Of a stretch of 64,000 nt of DNA, positions 40,903 to 53,250 are shown in pieces (position 1 is the first letter of the stretch; each line of letters begins with the position of its first letter). The translations under genes were made by a program, and so were the position numbers. The stretch is taken from positions 34,291,219 through 34,355,218 of the forward strand of contig OW679197.1 of assembly GCA_940337035.1 (NCBI GenBank). Reading direction: 5' to 3'. The notes beneath the pieces are model-generated. The model was not told where the DNA came from. It saw only the letters and a program-made list of their open reading frames with translations, and ran no database searches. Source of the DNA: Agriotes lineatus. Its lineage: Eukaryota > Arthropoda > Insecta > Coleoptera > Elateridae.

Positions 40903-41255
40903 CAGTGCCTTTATATAGACAGTGGCGACAATGGGGTGTCCTATTTTTGATTGACTTCCTAGATCACGTGGATTTAGCCGCCATGTTTAGGCTAAATCGC
41001 TTGTGATAGATGTTATACTTTTGGCAGTACTGAAGTGTATTGTCAGTCTATTTCAAATTCGAGGTAAGTAGGTTAGGTTTTGTTTGTTATTTGACACCGA
41101 CTGACGCAAATCTTAACCTGCAAATCTCAAAGGTTTTCAGTACTGCCAAACGTAAAACACGAATTTAAATGAACACCCGTTAAAAATTTGCCTGAATATG
41201 GCGGCGGGGGTGTGGTTTAGTTGTATTGTCGCCACTGTCTCATATAAAGGCACTG
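40903..41255. mobile_element. MITE copy G (353 bp)
   Basis: Inverted ends CAGTGCCTTTATATAGACAG and CTGTCTCATATAAAGGCACTG with TA on both sides. It contains the shared GTAGGTTAGG core region. The family also occurs at 36970 (split) and 61617. Confidence 0.85.
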
Positions 41256-41637
41256 TAAAGCTGCGCGTATCGCTGCGCCATCTGTTGAGCGTTGCAGTAC
41301 CTATTTCAATATTAGCGCCTAATTTAAATTGCCATTTGTCTAATTTTAATAAACATCATTACCGACAATTTCAAATAATCATTAAAAATGTCTCAAAAGA
41401 AAAAGTGTGTGACTAACTGTAGTTCATATACGTTAGAAAATGTATTTTTCCATAGTTTTCTTGCAAATATAGGTAGAATTAAATTTAAGATGGGGAGAAT
41501 CTGTAATTAATCATACTAGTATAATAACAATTTATACATTAATTCAAATTTCATTTACTATTAAATGTAACAACATACATACATTTTTTCACGTCTGGGA
41601 GCAAAATACGGTTTCTACGATACCAAAATCGTGAGAG
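41256..41637. other. AT-rich spacer, nothing recognised
   Basis: Noncoding, with stops in all frames; no repeat or motif could be supported. Confidence 0.5.
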
Positions 41638-41825
41638 AAATAATGAATTACTCCCTAGAGAGGAGAAATTTCCCTAGGGAGTTTTCATTATGACTGAGCA
41701 ACAAGAGCTCACAATTATGTCAAATTCGAAGTTTAGCAGGTTAGGTTTTGCGTCAGTTTGTGTCAAAACTGACGCAAAACCTAACCTGATAACCTCGAAT
41801 TGTGAGCTCTTGTCATAATGACTTA
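41638..41825. repeat. Foldback element C with adjacent hairpin
   Basis: A small hairpin (TAATGAATTACTCCCTAGAG with its counterpart ending near 41690) is followed by a palindrome. CATTATGACTGAGCAACAAG pairs with CTTGTCATAATG, and the dyad holds the common core GCAGGTTAGGTTTTGCGTCA and its complement. Confidence 0.8.
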
Positions 41826-41988
41826 CAGGGCCACCAACTTTAAAATTTACCGTAGGCTACTAATTTTAAAATAATAGTAACTAAAATGTGAATAAATGAC
41901 GTTTAAAAAACAGGTTTTTCGTTTTAAATCTTCCTGCAACGTGAAAAAAATAGTATATGCAACTCGGAGAGAATGCTATTTTGCTTCA

Positions 41989-42035
41989 GTGCAATTTCTG
42001 ACTCAAGGGTGAAGCCCTTGAGTCAGAAATTGCAC
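41989..42035. repeat. Perfect 21-bp hairpin
   Basis: GTGCAATTTCTGACTCAAGGG (41989-42009) and its exact complement (42015-42035) enclose the loop TGAAG. There is no mismatch. Confidence 0.9.
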
Positions 42036-42851
42036 CTCATCAAAATAACGCATTTCTCTCTCTCTCATTGCATAATCTATTAGTCAACCACGTATGGAAG
42101 TAACATTATCGCGTCAACAGCCTACTACAGAAAGTTGACAATTCCGTACACTAGCACGATATTATATCGTACTAGTCATATCGTAACAGCACAAAATTAG
42201 TCAAATAATCCAGACGCTTCTGCTTTATTTGTTGCTATGCTTCCCAATAAGCTCTCTTTTTTTATAATTGTACCAATAATAATATAACAATCAATTTTGT
42301 AAACGAAATAAAAACAATTCTTAAGAATATAACTTTGTGTGCTCATCTAAGAAATAGTGTTCAGGACTCGCTTGAAAGTGCAAATATCTGTGCTCGTGTC
42401 TTAGATCCACTCGGGCTTCGCTACGCTACGCCCTAGTTGACTTAACGATATTTGCTACTTTCGACGCTTGTTATGAAAAGAACTATTCCATTTTTATGAT
42501 ATAGATGTTAAATGGCTGATGCAGCATTCAGTTGTATGCAGCCAACATTTGCACCTAACTGCTTTCATGTAACTAAAGAAAAACGAAGAAACAAAGAAAA
42601 CTTTTCATCAAAACGTCCACAAATGGCGAGCAGTAAAATGTTATTGTACAAGTAGTGTATTATTTATTTTATTTGTATGTTTTACTGGAAGCGTATCATT
42701 TTGTCTATGCCTCACTCTCTGCCTTATATTATGTGTTAGTGAGAAATTACATTTTCTTAGCATAATGAATTTTAGTTTTTAGGTACTGAATTTTAAGGAA
42801 TTTACTTTTCGTTTTTTAATCTTCATTACTAGTCCCTGGCCACTATTAGAC
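42036..42851. other. AT-rich spacer with minor palindromes
   Basis: Noncoding. A short palindrome (CTAGCACGATATTATATCGTACTAG) lies around 42150-42175. Nothing else is recognised. Confidence 0.5.
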
Positions 42852-43320
42852 TCAGGGCCGGTCTTTCCACCTCCTACTAAAGTGCCCAATAGTTACTTAG
42901 CAAATAAACTTATTAAGTGGTCTTATTCGACGAATATCTCGGGAGTGTCTTTCCATCGCTAGTTATCTCCCAAATAACTATTTGCCAAATAAAGTACAGA
43001 GAAATGACTTCTGTTATGTTGGCACCAAAACTCACTAAAATTTCTATGAAACAACTTCATTACAGTCCATTAGACAGAGTTGACTATTGCACATCTACTA
43101 TGGGTAAGAGAAGGATGCAGATAGCGCATTGCTGCAACTCAAACTCTTAGCGGGAACTATAAAATTGGGCGATGTACGTGCCTGCCGCGGTAAATTCCAA
43201 TGCTCCCGCACCAGATGAGATCGTAAAACCATAAAATACATTTCTGGGTCGGCGTCTTAATCCAAAGTTTGGTCAATGGTTGTGTTTTTGTGTTGCTAAA
43301 TATTAATTGTAATATTTAAA

Positions 43321-43563
43321 AATGGAAAAAAAGAAGAGAGAGCGCGCTGTAAATTTCACAGAATTAGAAGTTAGATTTTTAGTTGATATAGCTATAAGGC
43401 ATATCAAAAGCACACTGATGCCGCTACCTGGAGGGAAAAAAATCAGGCGTGGATGGACATAGCGACAGAATTTAACGCAGTTACAGGCTATCTGAATAGG
43501 AGTGCCAAAGTTCTGCGTCTAAAATACGACCGCATTAAAAGAAACATAAAAAATAAAGTGTAG
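43321..43563 (+). pseudogene. Myb/SANT-like protein remnant of Harbinger element
   Basis: MEKKKRERAVNFTELEVRFL, then after a frameshift in a run of bases near 43400, DAATWREKNQAWMDIATEFN and RSAKVLRLKYDRIKRN. This pattern fits the Myb/SANT-like DNA-binding partner encoded by Harbinger elements. The frameshift and the early stop make it a relic. Confidence 0.65.
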
Positions 43564-43602
43564 AAAAATCGCTTCGCTCGTCGTACCCTAAATCCGTGCG
43601 TG

Positions 43603-43869
43603 CTACAAAATGCTTCTTAGAAAACTCGTATCATAATATACTATTTCGTCCCATCTATCCATATTATCCGGCCGTGGGCGTACCGTATACTGACGGCGCT
43701 CCGGATTCACAAACTCTACCATTTCGGCCAAATCATTTTCAAATACTTCCTCGTAGTCATCAAAAACGTCCATACTTATGAATTTATCAACTTCACCAAA
43801 ACAATAACAAAGGTCGGAATGACAGCAAGCGTACATGCGCTTTGCGCACTGTGAAAGGCTGTACAACAC
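43603..43869 (-). pseudogene. HARBI1-like transposase N-terminal fragment
   Basis: An 88-codon frame contains FDDYEEVFENDLAEMVEFVN and RRQYTVRPRPDNMDRWDE, which resemble the N terminus of HARBI1-type nucleases. The DDE catalytic part is missing. Confidence 0.6.
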
Positions 43870-44229
43870 TGCGCAAACGTACTAGGAACCTGTTAATCTT
43901 ATTTGGAGGTTCAACTGCCAAATAAGTAATTTGACGGATAAGTTACGTTATTAGCCGAATAATAAGTGCTATTTGGAGGTGGAAAGACGGTTTCAAAAGT
44001 TATTTGTCAAATAAATTTATTATGAAGTTTATTAGGACGTGGAAAGACCGGCCCTCAGTAGTACTTAATTTTCTCTGTTATCCAAGAATGTCATTATACA
44101 GATAGATTGCTGGAAATAAGAGAAAATAGAGTAGTTTTTGAAAAATATTTATTTTGAAACTATTTTAATTTACAAATAGTGTAACATTATTCTAAAAATA
44201 TCAATATTTTAGCTTTCAGCAATTTAGTG

Positions 44230-44375
44230 CAATATTTTTAAAATTTTAATTCTGGTTCCAGTGATATATGATTTTTGCTAATTGAACCTTCGCGGTAATG
44301 TTGTCTTTTGCCAGTTCCCTCTTTAGGCATTCCCAAACATTTTCAATAAGGGTGCGGTTAATTCACAGGCCGTAG
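44230..44375 (-). pseudogene. Tc1/mariner transposase C-terminal scrap
   Basis: Leftward translation near 44350 gives LIENVWECLKRELAKDN and VQLAKIIYHW, typical of the end of a Tc1/mariner transposase. Only about 45 codons remain. Confidence 0.55.
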
Positions 44376-44967
44376 TAACAATAGTGCACTGTTGTCTAGT
44401 CAAAACATGTTTATTGAGTTTATTATATGGCAAGGTGCTCCAGCTTGCATGAATACATAATAATAATGTCTTTATTGGCAAAAACAACTTAAAACACACT
44501 TAATATAAAAACAACATTACAGTGCCAATATGGCAAAGTTCAGTATACAGTTCTGCTTTTCAACTTAACTATCATGGTCATGGTGTACAAAACCCAAAGT
44601 ACGAAGTGGTGCATGTGCGACACCCTAATGAAAAGAAATTATTGATTACATGATATAAGTATAGTTTTTAAAGCAATGGAATCTGTTTATTATATAAGTC
44701 ACTAAAGTACCAATCTCTGAAACTAAACTGATTTGTGTTTAATTTCCGACGGTACATAATTATAAATTCTCGCAATATTGTACTAGAAGAACCTATCAAA
44801 AAACGCAGATTTGTGAAGAGGGGGAGTAAGAAAATCTTTTCTTCTAATGTTAATATTATTTACGTCAGATCTAAAGCAAATTTTATTGTAGAGATAGGGA
44901 GGTGTTTTTTGTAATAACACGTTTATGAAAGAGTACAGCTGTATGTAGTATTCTCCAATTTTGCATG

Positions 44968-45782
44968 TTAAAGCCACTTCACTTCTTGTAATTTATATGA
45001 TATGTGATCGTACTTTCTAATGTCAAATATAAGGCGAAGACAAGAATTTTGAACCCTTTGTATTCTATTTTTATCGACGAAATCTAAACAGGGACCGTAG
45101 ATTACATCACAATAATTAAAATTCGAAAGTACCAAAGATTCGCAGATAACAGTTTTCATAGTTTTATTTAAAAAATGTTTGTTTTCATAAATAATCCTTA
45201 ATTTACCATAAGCTTTTTGATAACAGCAGACATGTGCTCCTTGAATCTCAAGGAAGTGTCTACCTGTAGTCCTAGGTTTTTTGTGCAATCTCTAATTTGT
45301 AATGGAGAGTTATTGATTTGTATATTTACACGATTTACATACGTTTCACGAAGTGTGTTCTTACCAAATAGCTTTACCGATGATTTCGATGGATTTAGGC
45401 TTAAAGTGTATTTCAGAACTGTGCATCAACCTATTTAGGTCTTCATTTATTTCTTTATTAGAAATTTGAATATTCTTGGGCTCAAATGAATATAGAAGTT
45501 GCGTATCATCAACATACTGATAAAATTTACAAAATCTAAGAATTAAACGTTAAAGTTGCTAGTATATATATTGTAAATAGCAGAGGACCTAAAATAGATC
45601 CTTGTAGTACTCCACATTTTACAGGCAATTGATCTGATACTTGATTACTGACGGTAACACTTTGAACTCTATCCTTAAGATAATCTTCTATAAGTAAAGT
45701 TGCACTAACATCAAAGCCAATGTGATTTAAAATACTTAATAGAACGTCATGATTGATGGTATCAAACGCTTTAGTGTAGTCT
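44968..45782 (-). pseudogene. LINE reverse transcriptase, 3' half
   Basis: Leftward frames give KAFDTINHDVLLSILNHIGF and CGVLQGSILGPLLFTIYI, then the C-terminal region NFNYCDVIYGPCLDF and RIQRVQNSCLRLIFDIRKYD. These are standard non-LTR RT motifs. The FADD-type catalytic motif falls in a degraded stretch. Several frame breaks are present. Confidence 0.8.
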
Positions 45783-47675
45783 TGTTACGGGCTAAAAGTC
45801 ATTTACAGTTATTCATTTAATTAATTGTCCTAATTTGTGCTAAAACTAACTTTTTGACTTATTTTTCACTAAGTCTAATTTTGTATTCTTAAAACTGAGC
45901 ATTCAGACATTTTGCAAGTTCTATTTTGATCTAACGTAAGCTAGTTCCTAAAATTACAGTGCTTTAAAGTTCCTAGAGCTTAGACTTCTCTTTGAGCATA
46001 AAGCTTTTTAGGTTGCATATGTCAGGTTTCTTTTAAAAAGCCCCTTCCAAATTTTGGTTTTCTTATCAGGCTTTTTGGACCATTTTTGCCATCCGCCATG
46101 TTGTGCTGCTAAAGATAGCTGCCTCAAAAATCGACGTTTTGAAGACGTACATTAATTATGTTGTGGTTAGAATTTTGCGGAGGTTCTAATGCAGACCCCG
46201 TAAAGTGTATTTTGATAATTTCCAAGCCCAAACCTAATTTGGATTTTTGTATTGGCAAGCACATGTTTCCCCCTTTGGCGGGGCTTCTTCTGTTTGGTGA
46301 AGTACCTTTCGCTGGGCTACGTCCTTGATTTGGTGACGTCCTTTTGTTTGGTGGCGTTCCGCGTAATATTTCGCCCCTTTCGAACGCATCTGCACCTAGG
46401 ATTAATCGACGAAGATGGCTCCTAGCTGCTGCCTCGAGTTTGACGAGCTCGTACAGATCCTTCGCCTACAATAAAGAGCGCAAGTGAAGCTCTTGTGTGA
46501 CTTCCTCCGACACGTTACCTGATGGTCGTTAGTTCTGCACCCTTGTCTACGTCTGCTGCAGCTTGGGAAAATAATCGCAAAGGTCGGTTACTTTGCATTT
46601 TAATTTCGGCCCCTTGCGCCTCGAGATGCGTCTGAAGATGATTGTGCTACGGCGTACTCAATAAACATTAGGATGCTCTTAATATGTATTTTAAGCGTGT
46701 ATCTCACCTATGTAAAGTAGTTGATGTAATTTTCATTGTAAAAAAACTATTGCGATAGTTCATTCTAACTAACCTTTAGCTTTTTAGATTATTGGAACTG
46801 TCGTGTCTCTCGCCCCGTTCGAGTGTTAATAGTATTGCTTTTTGTGCGGCATTTGCATGACAAGCCTTGGTCCATTTTCAAGCGTCACGATTCGTTAGTG
46901 ACATAACATTCGGTTGAATACAACTTCAGTATACGCCCCGCAATTGCAAGCCATTCAATGTAAGTTTCGCTTACGACATTTGAATACAGATTGATAAGTA
47001 CTTTAGTCAACTATCGGTTTTTAAAGCGCTATGATAGGAAGCAAGATCTTGAATTCCGTGTAGGCGTTATTGTAATTAAGGCAAACCTTGCATAGTGGGT
47101 AGTTGGTCGAATTCAACTAGCCAATCCAAATTTTCAGCTATAATAATTGTGTCATAGCCATGAAGCTATTGACCATCTTTATTTAGTAGTACATTTGGCC
47201 ATGTCAAAAGTCAACGTGTAATTCCCTTATGCATATTTTTTTTTATTGCGCCCTTATGTCAACTACGCTTTTATGAATTTTTAAACTATATGCCAATATT
47301 TTGGATAGGCTTAATATAAAGCTTAATTATTACTGTGATATGAATTTTATTATATGCTGATTTTTTTTGCCGTATGATATTTTCGTGTGTATTTTAATTG
47401 TGTTTGTATTTTTTGTTTGCTGGAATTATACTGCCTTGACTGCCTGGGTATCTGATTTGTGCCTTTGCCGTTACCTTTTTATTTTCAGGTTTGGTTAGTA
47501 GCGCCTGCTGTAGTGTACTTTTTGTTTAGTAAAGTGCTGGGTTACTTGCTACTTGGCGGCCATATTTTTATTTTTCAGCTGAAGCTTTTGAGTCTTTTGT
47601 TTTACCCACGACCAGCTCCGGCTGAGTAGTCGGTTGCCTTTGCTTACTTCTTTTACAGTCGTCGTAACGGTAACA
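45783..47675. mobile_element. Putative solo LTR (1.9 kb)
   Basis: The insert starts TGTTACGGGC and ends CGGTAACA, and is flanked by the 4-bp repeat GTCT (45779-45782 and 47676-47679). It splits the LINE RT exactly between LITLD and YTKAFDTINHD. The interior is noncoding. TG...CA ends with a 4-bp duplication fit a Ty3/gypsy-type solo LTR, although no internal region is present to prove it. Confidence 0.65.
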
Positions 47676-48450
47676 GTCTAACGTAATAAGAACAGTAAGT
47701 TTGTTATTGTCAGTGCCTGTTAGAATATCGTCCACAACACTTAGTAGCAATGTGCTACAACTCTAACCTTTTCTAAATCCAGGTTGATTTAAAATTAAAA
47801 TATAAATTTTATCAAGATATGTTCTAATTTGTAAGTTCAAACATTTTTCAAATATTTTAGATAATGTAGGTAGAATACTTATAGGTCGCAAATCTTTAAG
47901 TTCACTGGGTTGTTGGACTTTGGCCAGAGGCAGAATATTAGCTCGTTTCCACAAACTTGGAAAAAAAAATTGCGGAATCTATAAAATATTTATTTATCTG
48001 ATTAGTGTTACATAATGCCTCAGGAATTTCTTTGCAATTATGCTGATTATGAATATTTTCTAAAATAATTTTGACTTATTTGTATTTATTTGATATTCTA
48101 AATTTTGCAGATCTTTATAGTATTTCCAGTTCGCAGCAGAACCCGCTTTTTTTAATGTAGAAAATGCTTTGTTTCTTAGGGATATCATAGTTTTAATAGT
48201 ATCTGTGAGCCATGAACCATTGGGTTTTGTGAACGTGACTATTTTAAAGGGGACGTGCAAATCAAAGTTAGTATATAGCTATTTAAAAAATCAATTTATT
48301 ATCAGTATTATTTATATTATAAATTAGATTGCAAGGCGTGAATTGGAAATCGTGGTGAAATGCTCAGACATCAAAATTTTTGAAACTTTTGAAAGTATGT
48401 AGAGTTGGGATGCTTTTAGCAACTAATATATCTATTACACAAAAAAATTA
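47676..48450 (-). pseudogene. LINE reverse transcriptase, 5' half and linker
   Basis: Leftward frames read GSWLTDTIKTMISLRNKAFS, then MWKRANILPLAKVQQPSELK with DLRPISILPTLSKIFEKCLN (RT start), QPGFRKG and VVDDILTGTDNNKLTVLITL up to the LTR insert. Stops and frameshifts occur between these pieces. Confidence 0.75.
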
Positions 48451-49184
48451 ACTGTGATCACTAGGATGATGCATGGGTATTACTCCAGAATCATGTAAGC
48501 TTAGCTTTTTAGAAATAACAATAAGATCAATAAGGCTTTGATATTTTTCAGTAATTCTAGTGGGGTCATTAATTATTAGTAGCTTCAGCGTACTTATGCG
48601 AACGTTTTGTCCGTCCGTCCGTCCGTCCGTCCGTCCGTCCGGATCGCTTGTAACTTTCGAACGGCTACAGATATCGAAATTTTGAAAGGGGGCAAAGTTG
48701 TTGCTAAGGTCCCGAGCACCTTCATGCGCTATTTGGTTTTGGCTTTCCACTTTGCAAAATTTCCAAGCATTGTAGCACAGTAGCGGTTTGTCCACTTGGC
48801 GCCATCTACAGAAGCTCGGTGGTCACGTTTTGAACTACACATTCTGAAGCTACTCGTTAGACCTGTCCTTGAGCAGTTTATTTGCTTTAGATTTAGTGAT
48901 GATAGAATTTGATTAAAATGTAAAACAAAGTTATCGACTACCAGCATGTTGATATTAAAATCTTCTAACACTGTACATAATTAACAGTAGGAATTGCTTG
49001 AGTTAAAAAATACTCTAATGCATTTAGAAAATCGGTACAGCTATATTCTTGTCGTCTGTACACCACCCCTATTGCTACAATGTACTTATTAATTTTACAT
49101 TTAATCCAATGATGCTCAGAAGCTAAGTTGTTATTTGTAATCAACATTAAAGTAACTGTAAAATTATTTTGAAAATACATATAT
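48450..49184 (-). pseudogene. LINE endonuclease region, downstream part
   Basis: Leftward frames contain WIKCKINKYIVAIGVVYR, LEDFNINML (the apurinic-type endonuclease D-F-N motif) and LIDLIVISKKLSLHDSGVIP with HHPSDHS (the SDH motif). A foreign block with the (GTCC)8 microsatellite interrupts it between about 48560 and 48880. Confidence 0.7.
48609..48640. repeat. (GTCC)8 microsatellite
   Basis: Eight perfect GTCC units, located within a foreign insert in the LINE endonuclease region. Confidence 0.95.
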
Positions 49185-51044
49185 TGCGATGGTATTTAGC
49201 CCTCAAATCGGCTCTGATTGCAGTACAAGCAAATTAAATCATTAAAGCACAGAGTTGTAATAATGCAAGCATCTGAGAAAATTCACATAAATTGCCAAAT
49301 CATAATAACACTGGTATAATTCGCCAATGACATTGATTATTTTTGAATGGGCACAGAAATATGGAAGCTCAAATTCCGTGTATTGGGTTTAGCAATATAA
49401 TTTTAATCGTAATATAATAGATTTGCACAAACTAAAAGCCGAATCTAAATTAATTAAGAACTGGCACAAAAAGTTCAAGTTAGACACAGCTTAAAAATGG
49501 AAGCGTAGAAAGTAAAGTCATTAGAGAATGGGTAGCAAATGAACATTTTTAATAAAGGTGAGAACAAGAATGACTAGAAGAATAAGGCAAAGAACATAGA
49601 AAAGCCAGGCAAGTCATTTATTACATGAAAATACAAGACTTGTGGATTTGAAGAGATTGAAATAGCAAGAAATTAGATGGAATTCAAATAAGCAAGAAAT
49701 TAGACAATGTTGGTGGATTAAAAAACTAGTCAGTGCAGTGATAAATAATGGGCATTTAAGTGTGGTAAAAAAATCAAGTGAGTGGCGCATAAAAAACGTT
49801 GAGAAATAAACAATTCCAAAAGACAATAATTCTAGTACATAAGAGATTGTAATTAACTGATAAAATTTTGTTAAATTAGATTATAAGTTATGTTTTTGTA
49901 CCTGGTTGATTTCCTACAATTCAAATCTGTAGACAGCGTTTTGTCAATTACGACAAGGGATAGCAATTGTTCTAAATAAATTGGTGAAAGTGCTTGGTTT
50001 TTGCTCTATCTTTAATTACCAAAATTTTATAGAAAGCATAAATGTATAAAAAAATAAATAGCACCATCGTAATCAGCGAATTCGAGTGTATCAGCACAAT
50101 TGGAGGCAAGAGATTCCAGGTATTTGAGTTTTTGGCGTTCCGAGGCGACGACGGCAGCCACGGCTTGGAGGCGATTTCCCGCAGCATCAATCTGCAGCAT
50201 CGTGGGAAGGCATAGGGTGTCAGGATTCTTCCGGCAGCTCCACACATCAGGCCAGAACATAATCCAGCATCACGAGCAGCCCGGGGAGCAAGATTACAGC
50301 CAGATTCACCATCAAAAGGGGGTCCCGAATCTACGAAAGTGAGGTTAGTGAATTGTCCAATTTTGATCTGCCCGATCGGTGTGAAAATTTGAGCATACGT
50401 TAATTACGACCTGGAGAACACGAAAATCGTAACAGTTCCCGTGGATGGCTAGGTATTTTCCCAGGATTCGCAATTAAAATCGTCAATTGGAGGCACCAAG
50501 AAACAAATGCGAATACGGCGTCCTTTTTAAGAATGCACCAATAGCTAACGATCTGAAAAAACAAAAGATTGCCTAGAAGCCGCTTGAAGGCAATTATTCA
50601 AAATCTTACCATCAAAATTTGTTCATTTAATTGTTGATAAATCAATTTCACACGCGAGCTGAAAATAATTAGAACTTGTTGTGATAGATTTGACGTACAA
50701 ACGGCACATTACGCCTACATTTCAGGTCAATCTGCCTACTTTTCAGAGGCGTACCGTAGAATTTTAACTTGGAAAGTCAGGAACCCAACACCCGAGATTT
50801 TGAGTTTTAATTTCATGTCTTTATTTAAAATTGAGCTAGCGAAGTTAGGAAATCAGATGAATGGATTAGAAAAAGGGCAAACTACCATAAGAGTAATTCT
50901 CAATTTTGGCGTACCCAACGAAATTAATTAATCAGTTAGTTTGATTTAGCAAGTGGTAGAATTAAATTAAATATTGTGTGGTGACTCTTTTTATTTATCA
51001 CATTAATTATAAACATACAAATATTATACGACAGGGTCATTGCA
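49185..51044 (+). repeat. 5' LTR of gypsy element
   Basis: 1860 bp, from TGCGATGG to TCATTGCA. Minus-strand open frames inside it are mirrored in the other LTR and are not treated as genes. Confidence 0.95.
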
Positions 51045-51052
51045 TAATTAAA

Positions 51053-51070
51053 TGGCGCCCAACGCTGCGG
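51053..51070 (+). promoter_or_regulatory. Primer binding site
   Basis: TGGCGCCCAACGCTGCGG starts 8 bases after the 5' LTR. TGGCGCCCAAC is the type complementary to the 3' end of a lysine-type tRNA in many gypsy elements. The 8-base offset is somewhat larger than usual. Confidence 0.7.
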
Positions 51071-51362
51071 CAAAGAAAAATTGAAAATTAATATAACGTG
51101 TAGGCTTGTAAAAACTAAAAATAAACCACGTATTGGGCTATTACAAAATTAAATGGTCGCCTAATTCATGGGCTTTTTATAAATTCACTAGGCGCTCAAT
51201 GCTGTTAAGGAATTAAAGTAATTAAATAAATTGACAGACAATAGGTAGGTGGAAGTTATTAAGATTTAAAATTTTGAAAAGCTTTATTTGTGTGGGTGTT
51301 TTGTCTGTGGGTGTGAGCACTCAAATTCTATCTGTATCACGTATCAACGAAAAATCGAACAC

Positions 51363-53129
51363 ATGATGACTCGAAGACAGCAAAAGAAAAGTGAAGGGGA
51401 AGAACAGCAAGCCGAAGAGGTTACGGAGGCACAAGAGCCACCGACCGAACAACAAACACAGGGTGATCAGCCCGAAACACAACAGCCGCAAACGTCAAAA
51501 CAAACACAGGAATTAAGTGGGATTATGGAAGCTATAATACAAATGAGGAAGGAAGCAGAGGAAAGGGACGAAAAGAGCAGGAAGGAAGCAGAAGCTAGCA
51601 GGAAGGAAGCAGAAGCTAGCAGAAAGGAAGCACAGGAAAGGGACGAAAAATTACAACAAATACTCACCGACAAAATACAAGAGCTCAAACAAGATGCCGA
51701 AAGAACGGTGCAGAAATTGGAACAAGAGGCAGCGGAAAGAGAGAATAGGGCAGAACAACATGCAGAGATCCTGGTCAAAGCGGTAAAAGAAAAATTGGAA
51801 AAGAATAAAGAAGAAGTACAAGCAAAAATAGACGGGTTGGAAAAGAAACTCGAGGATTTCAAAGAAACGATGAAGGCGGAAATACAACAAGAAGTCTTGC
51901 AAAGGGTTGATGAAAGCCTGAAAAGAAAGGACGAAGAAATTGAAGATAAAATGTTAGCATTACAAATAACAACACAAGAAAGGCTGGCTCAACAACAGGA
52001 TGAAACAGATCAGAAGCTAGACAGGTTAAAAACAAGTGCAGAAGAAAAATTCAAGAAAGCAGGCGAGGAAAGGAAGCAAAATGCAACAAAGATTACTATA
52101 ATAGACAACCGACTTACAAGGGAGTTACAAGGGATTAATGAAAAATTAGAACATACGCAAGAATACCCGGTTAGTGCGGCACCTCCTAGTTTCAGCACAG
52201 AATTTATCCCGAAGTTCGAGGGGAGATACGGGGAGCTCCCGATGATTTTCCTAAGTAAACTGGACGATATCATTAGAACAATAACAACTGAATGCAGACG
52301 GCTACAGGTAATCAATATGGCATTAAAGGGAAATGCTGAAGTCTGGCATAGCATCATAAAATCCAAATATGCAACGTATGATGAATTTCGGGCACTCTTC
52401 GTGGAACAATACTGGAGCAATTCCCATCAAGCTCAAGTAAGGACGGAACTAACATCGGGCAAGTACATCGATAAAGGAGGATCTCGCGAAATGTACATAA
52501 TGCACCGTTTCAACAAGGCACAGTACCTAACTCCTAAGTTGGCAGAAGAGGAAATAGTACAACACCTGTCACGACACCTTGAGGCTGAAATAACCAGAGC
52601 GGTGGCAGTCCAAAACGTCAAGACGTTGCGCGATTTGTTGGAAATTGTGCGAAATTATGACATGGCAGTTTACAATGAGAGAGGAGAAACACGGACAGCG
52701 AATCATCAAAATTCAAGTTATAAAAGAAAATTGGATAACACTTCAGAAAATAAATTTCGGCCAAATAACAATTTTAATAATAATAATCAATATAATCAAC
52801 AAGACAGAAGAAACATGGGAAACTTTAATAGACCATACAATCAAAATAGGGGATATTACAATAATAATTGGGGTAACCAGAACAGGAATAATTTCAGAAC
52901 GGGGGAAGATAGAAAGAACTATGACCAGCTTATTGCCGAACGTAATAAGAAGAGATGTCAAGAGATGGAGCAGGCACCAAATATCGACAGACAGTACGTC
53001 AACACATTATTTACCGAGCGAAACACAGATAGAGACAATGCAGAAAATTTGAACCGAATAGAGATAGCCGAGGTGCACGAAGAGCCTTCGGGGGGTAAAA
53101 AAAAACCCAATTTTTGTAAATATAGTTAG
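51363..53129 (+). CDS. gag: Gypsy Gag protein
   Basis: 588 residues from the first ATG (51363); the frame is open further upstream without ATG. The N-terminal half is a long Glu/Lys/Gln-rich coiled coil that includes short direct repeats (EASRKEA). The middle holds a retrotransposon Gag capsid domain (FIPKFEGRYGELPMIFLSKL, ALKGNAEVWHSIIKSKYATY, FRALFVEQYWSNSHQAQVRT). The C-terminal part is Asn/Arg/Tyr-rich and ends without a CCHC zinc knuckle, so RNA binding may rely on the basic Asn-rich tail. It is intact. Pol lies in a different frame 120-145 bases downstream. Confidence 0.88.
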   Translation: MMTRRQQKKSEGEEQQAEEVTEAQEPPTEQQTQGDQPETQQPQTSKQTQELSGIMEAIIQMRKEAEERDEKSRKEAEASRKEAEASRKEAQERDEKLQQILTDKIQELKQDAERTVQKLEQEAAERENRAEQHAEILVKAVKEKLEKNKEEVQAKIDGLEKKLEDFKETMKAEIQQEVLQRVDESLKRKDEEIEDKMLALQITTQERLAQQQDETDQKLDRLKTSAEEKFKKAGEERKQNATKITIIDNRLTRELQGINEKLEHTQEYPVSAAPPSFSTEFIPKFEGRYGELPMIFLSKLDDIIRTITTECRRLQVINMALKGNAEVWHSIIKSKYATYDEFRALFVEQYWSNSHQAQVRTELTSGKYIDKGGSREMYIMHRFNKAQYLTPKLAEEEIVQHLSRHLEAEITRAVAVQNVKTLRDLLEIVRNYDMAVYNERGETRTANHQNSSYKRKLDNTSENKFRPNNNFNNNNQYNQQDRRNMGNFNRPYNQNRGYYNNNWGNQNRNNFRTGEDRKNYDQLIAERNKKRCQEMEQAPNIDRQYVNTLFTERNTDRDNAENLNRIEIAEVHEEPSGGKKKPNFCKYS

Positions 53130-53250
53130 TAATAGTAGTTTTAAGTATGTTGCGAATTTTGCTATCACATGGGACAGAACGGGGGAATATTTACTAGAGG
53201 AGAACGAAGAATATACAACAAACTCGTGTTTACCATTTATAAAATTATAA

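Larger units (their letters stand above)
42855..44054. mobile_element. PIF/Harbinger-type transposon remnant
   Basis: Ends GGGCCGGTCTTTCCACCTCC and its inverted counterpart (GTGGAAAGACCGGCCC) are flanked by 3-bp TCA duplications (42852-42854, 44055-44057). Inside are a Myb/SANT-like remnant and a HARBI1-like fragment on opposite strands, the usual two-gene layout. At 1200 bp it has lost most of the transposase gene. Confidence 0.8.

Noticed and set aside
49972..50342. 77-91 codon frames conserved in both LTRs
   Set aside because: Conservation follows from LTR identity; no motif or start context supports coding.
51467..52420. Long minus-strand frames rich in Ser/Cys/Phe
   Set aside because: They mirror the Glu/Lys-rich coiled coil of gag and have no independent support.
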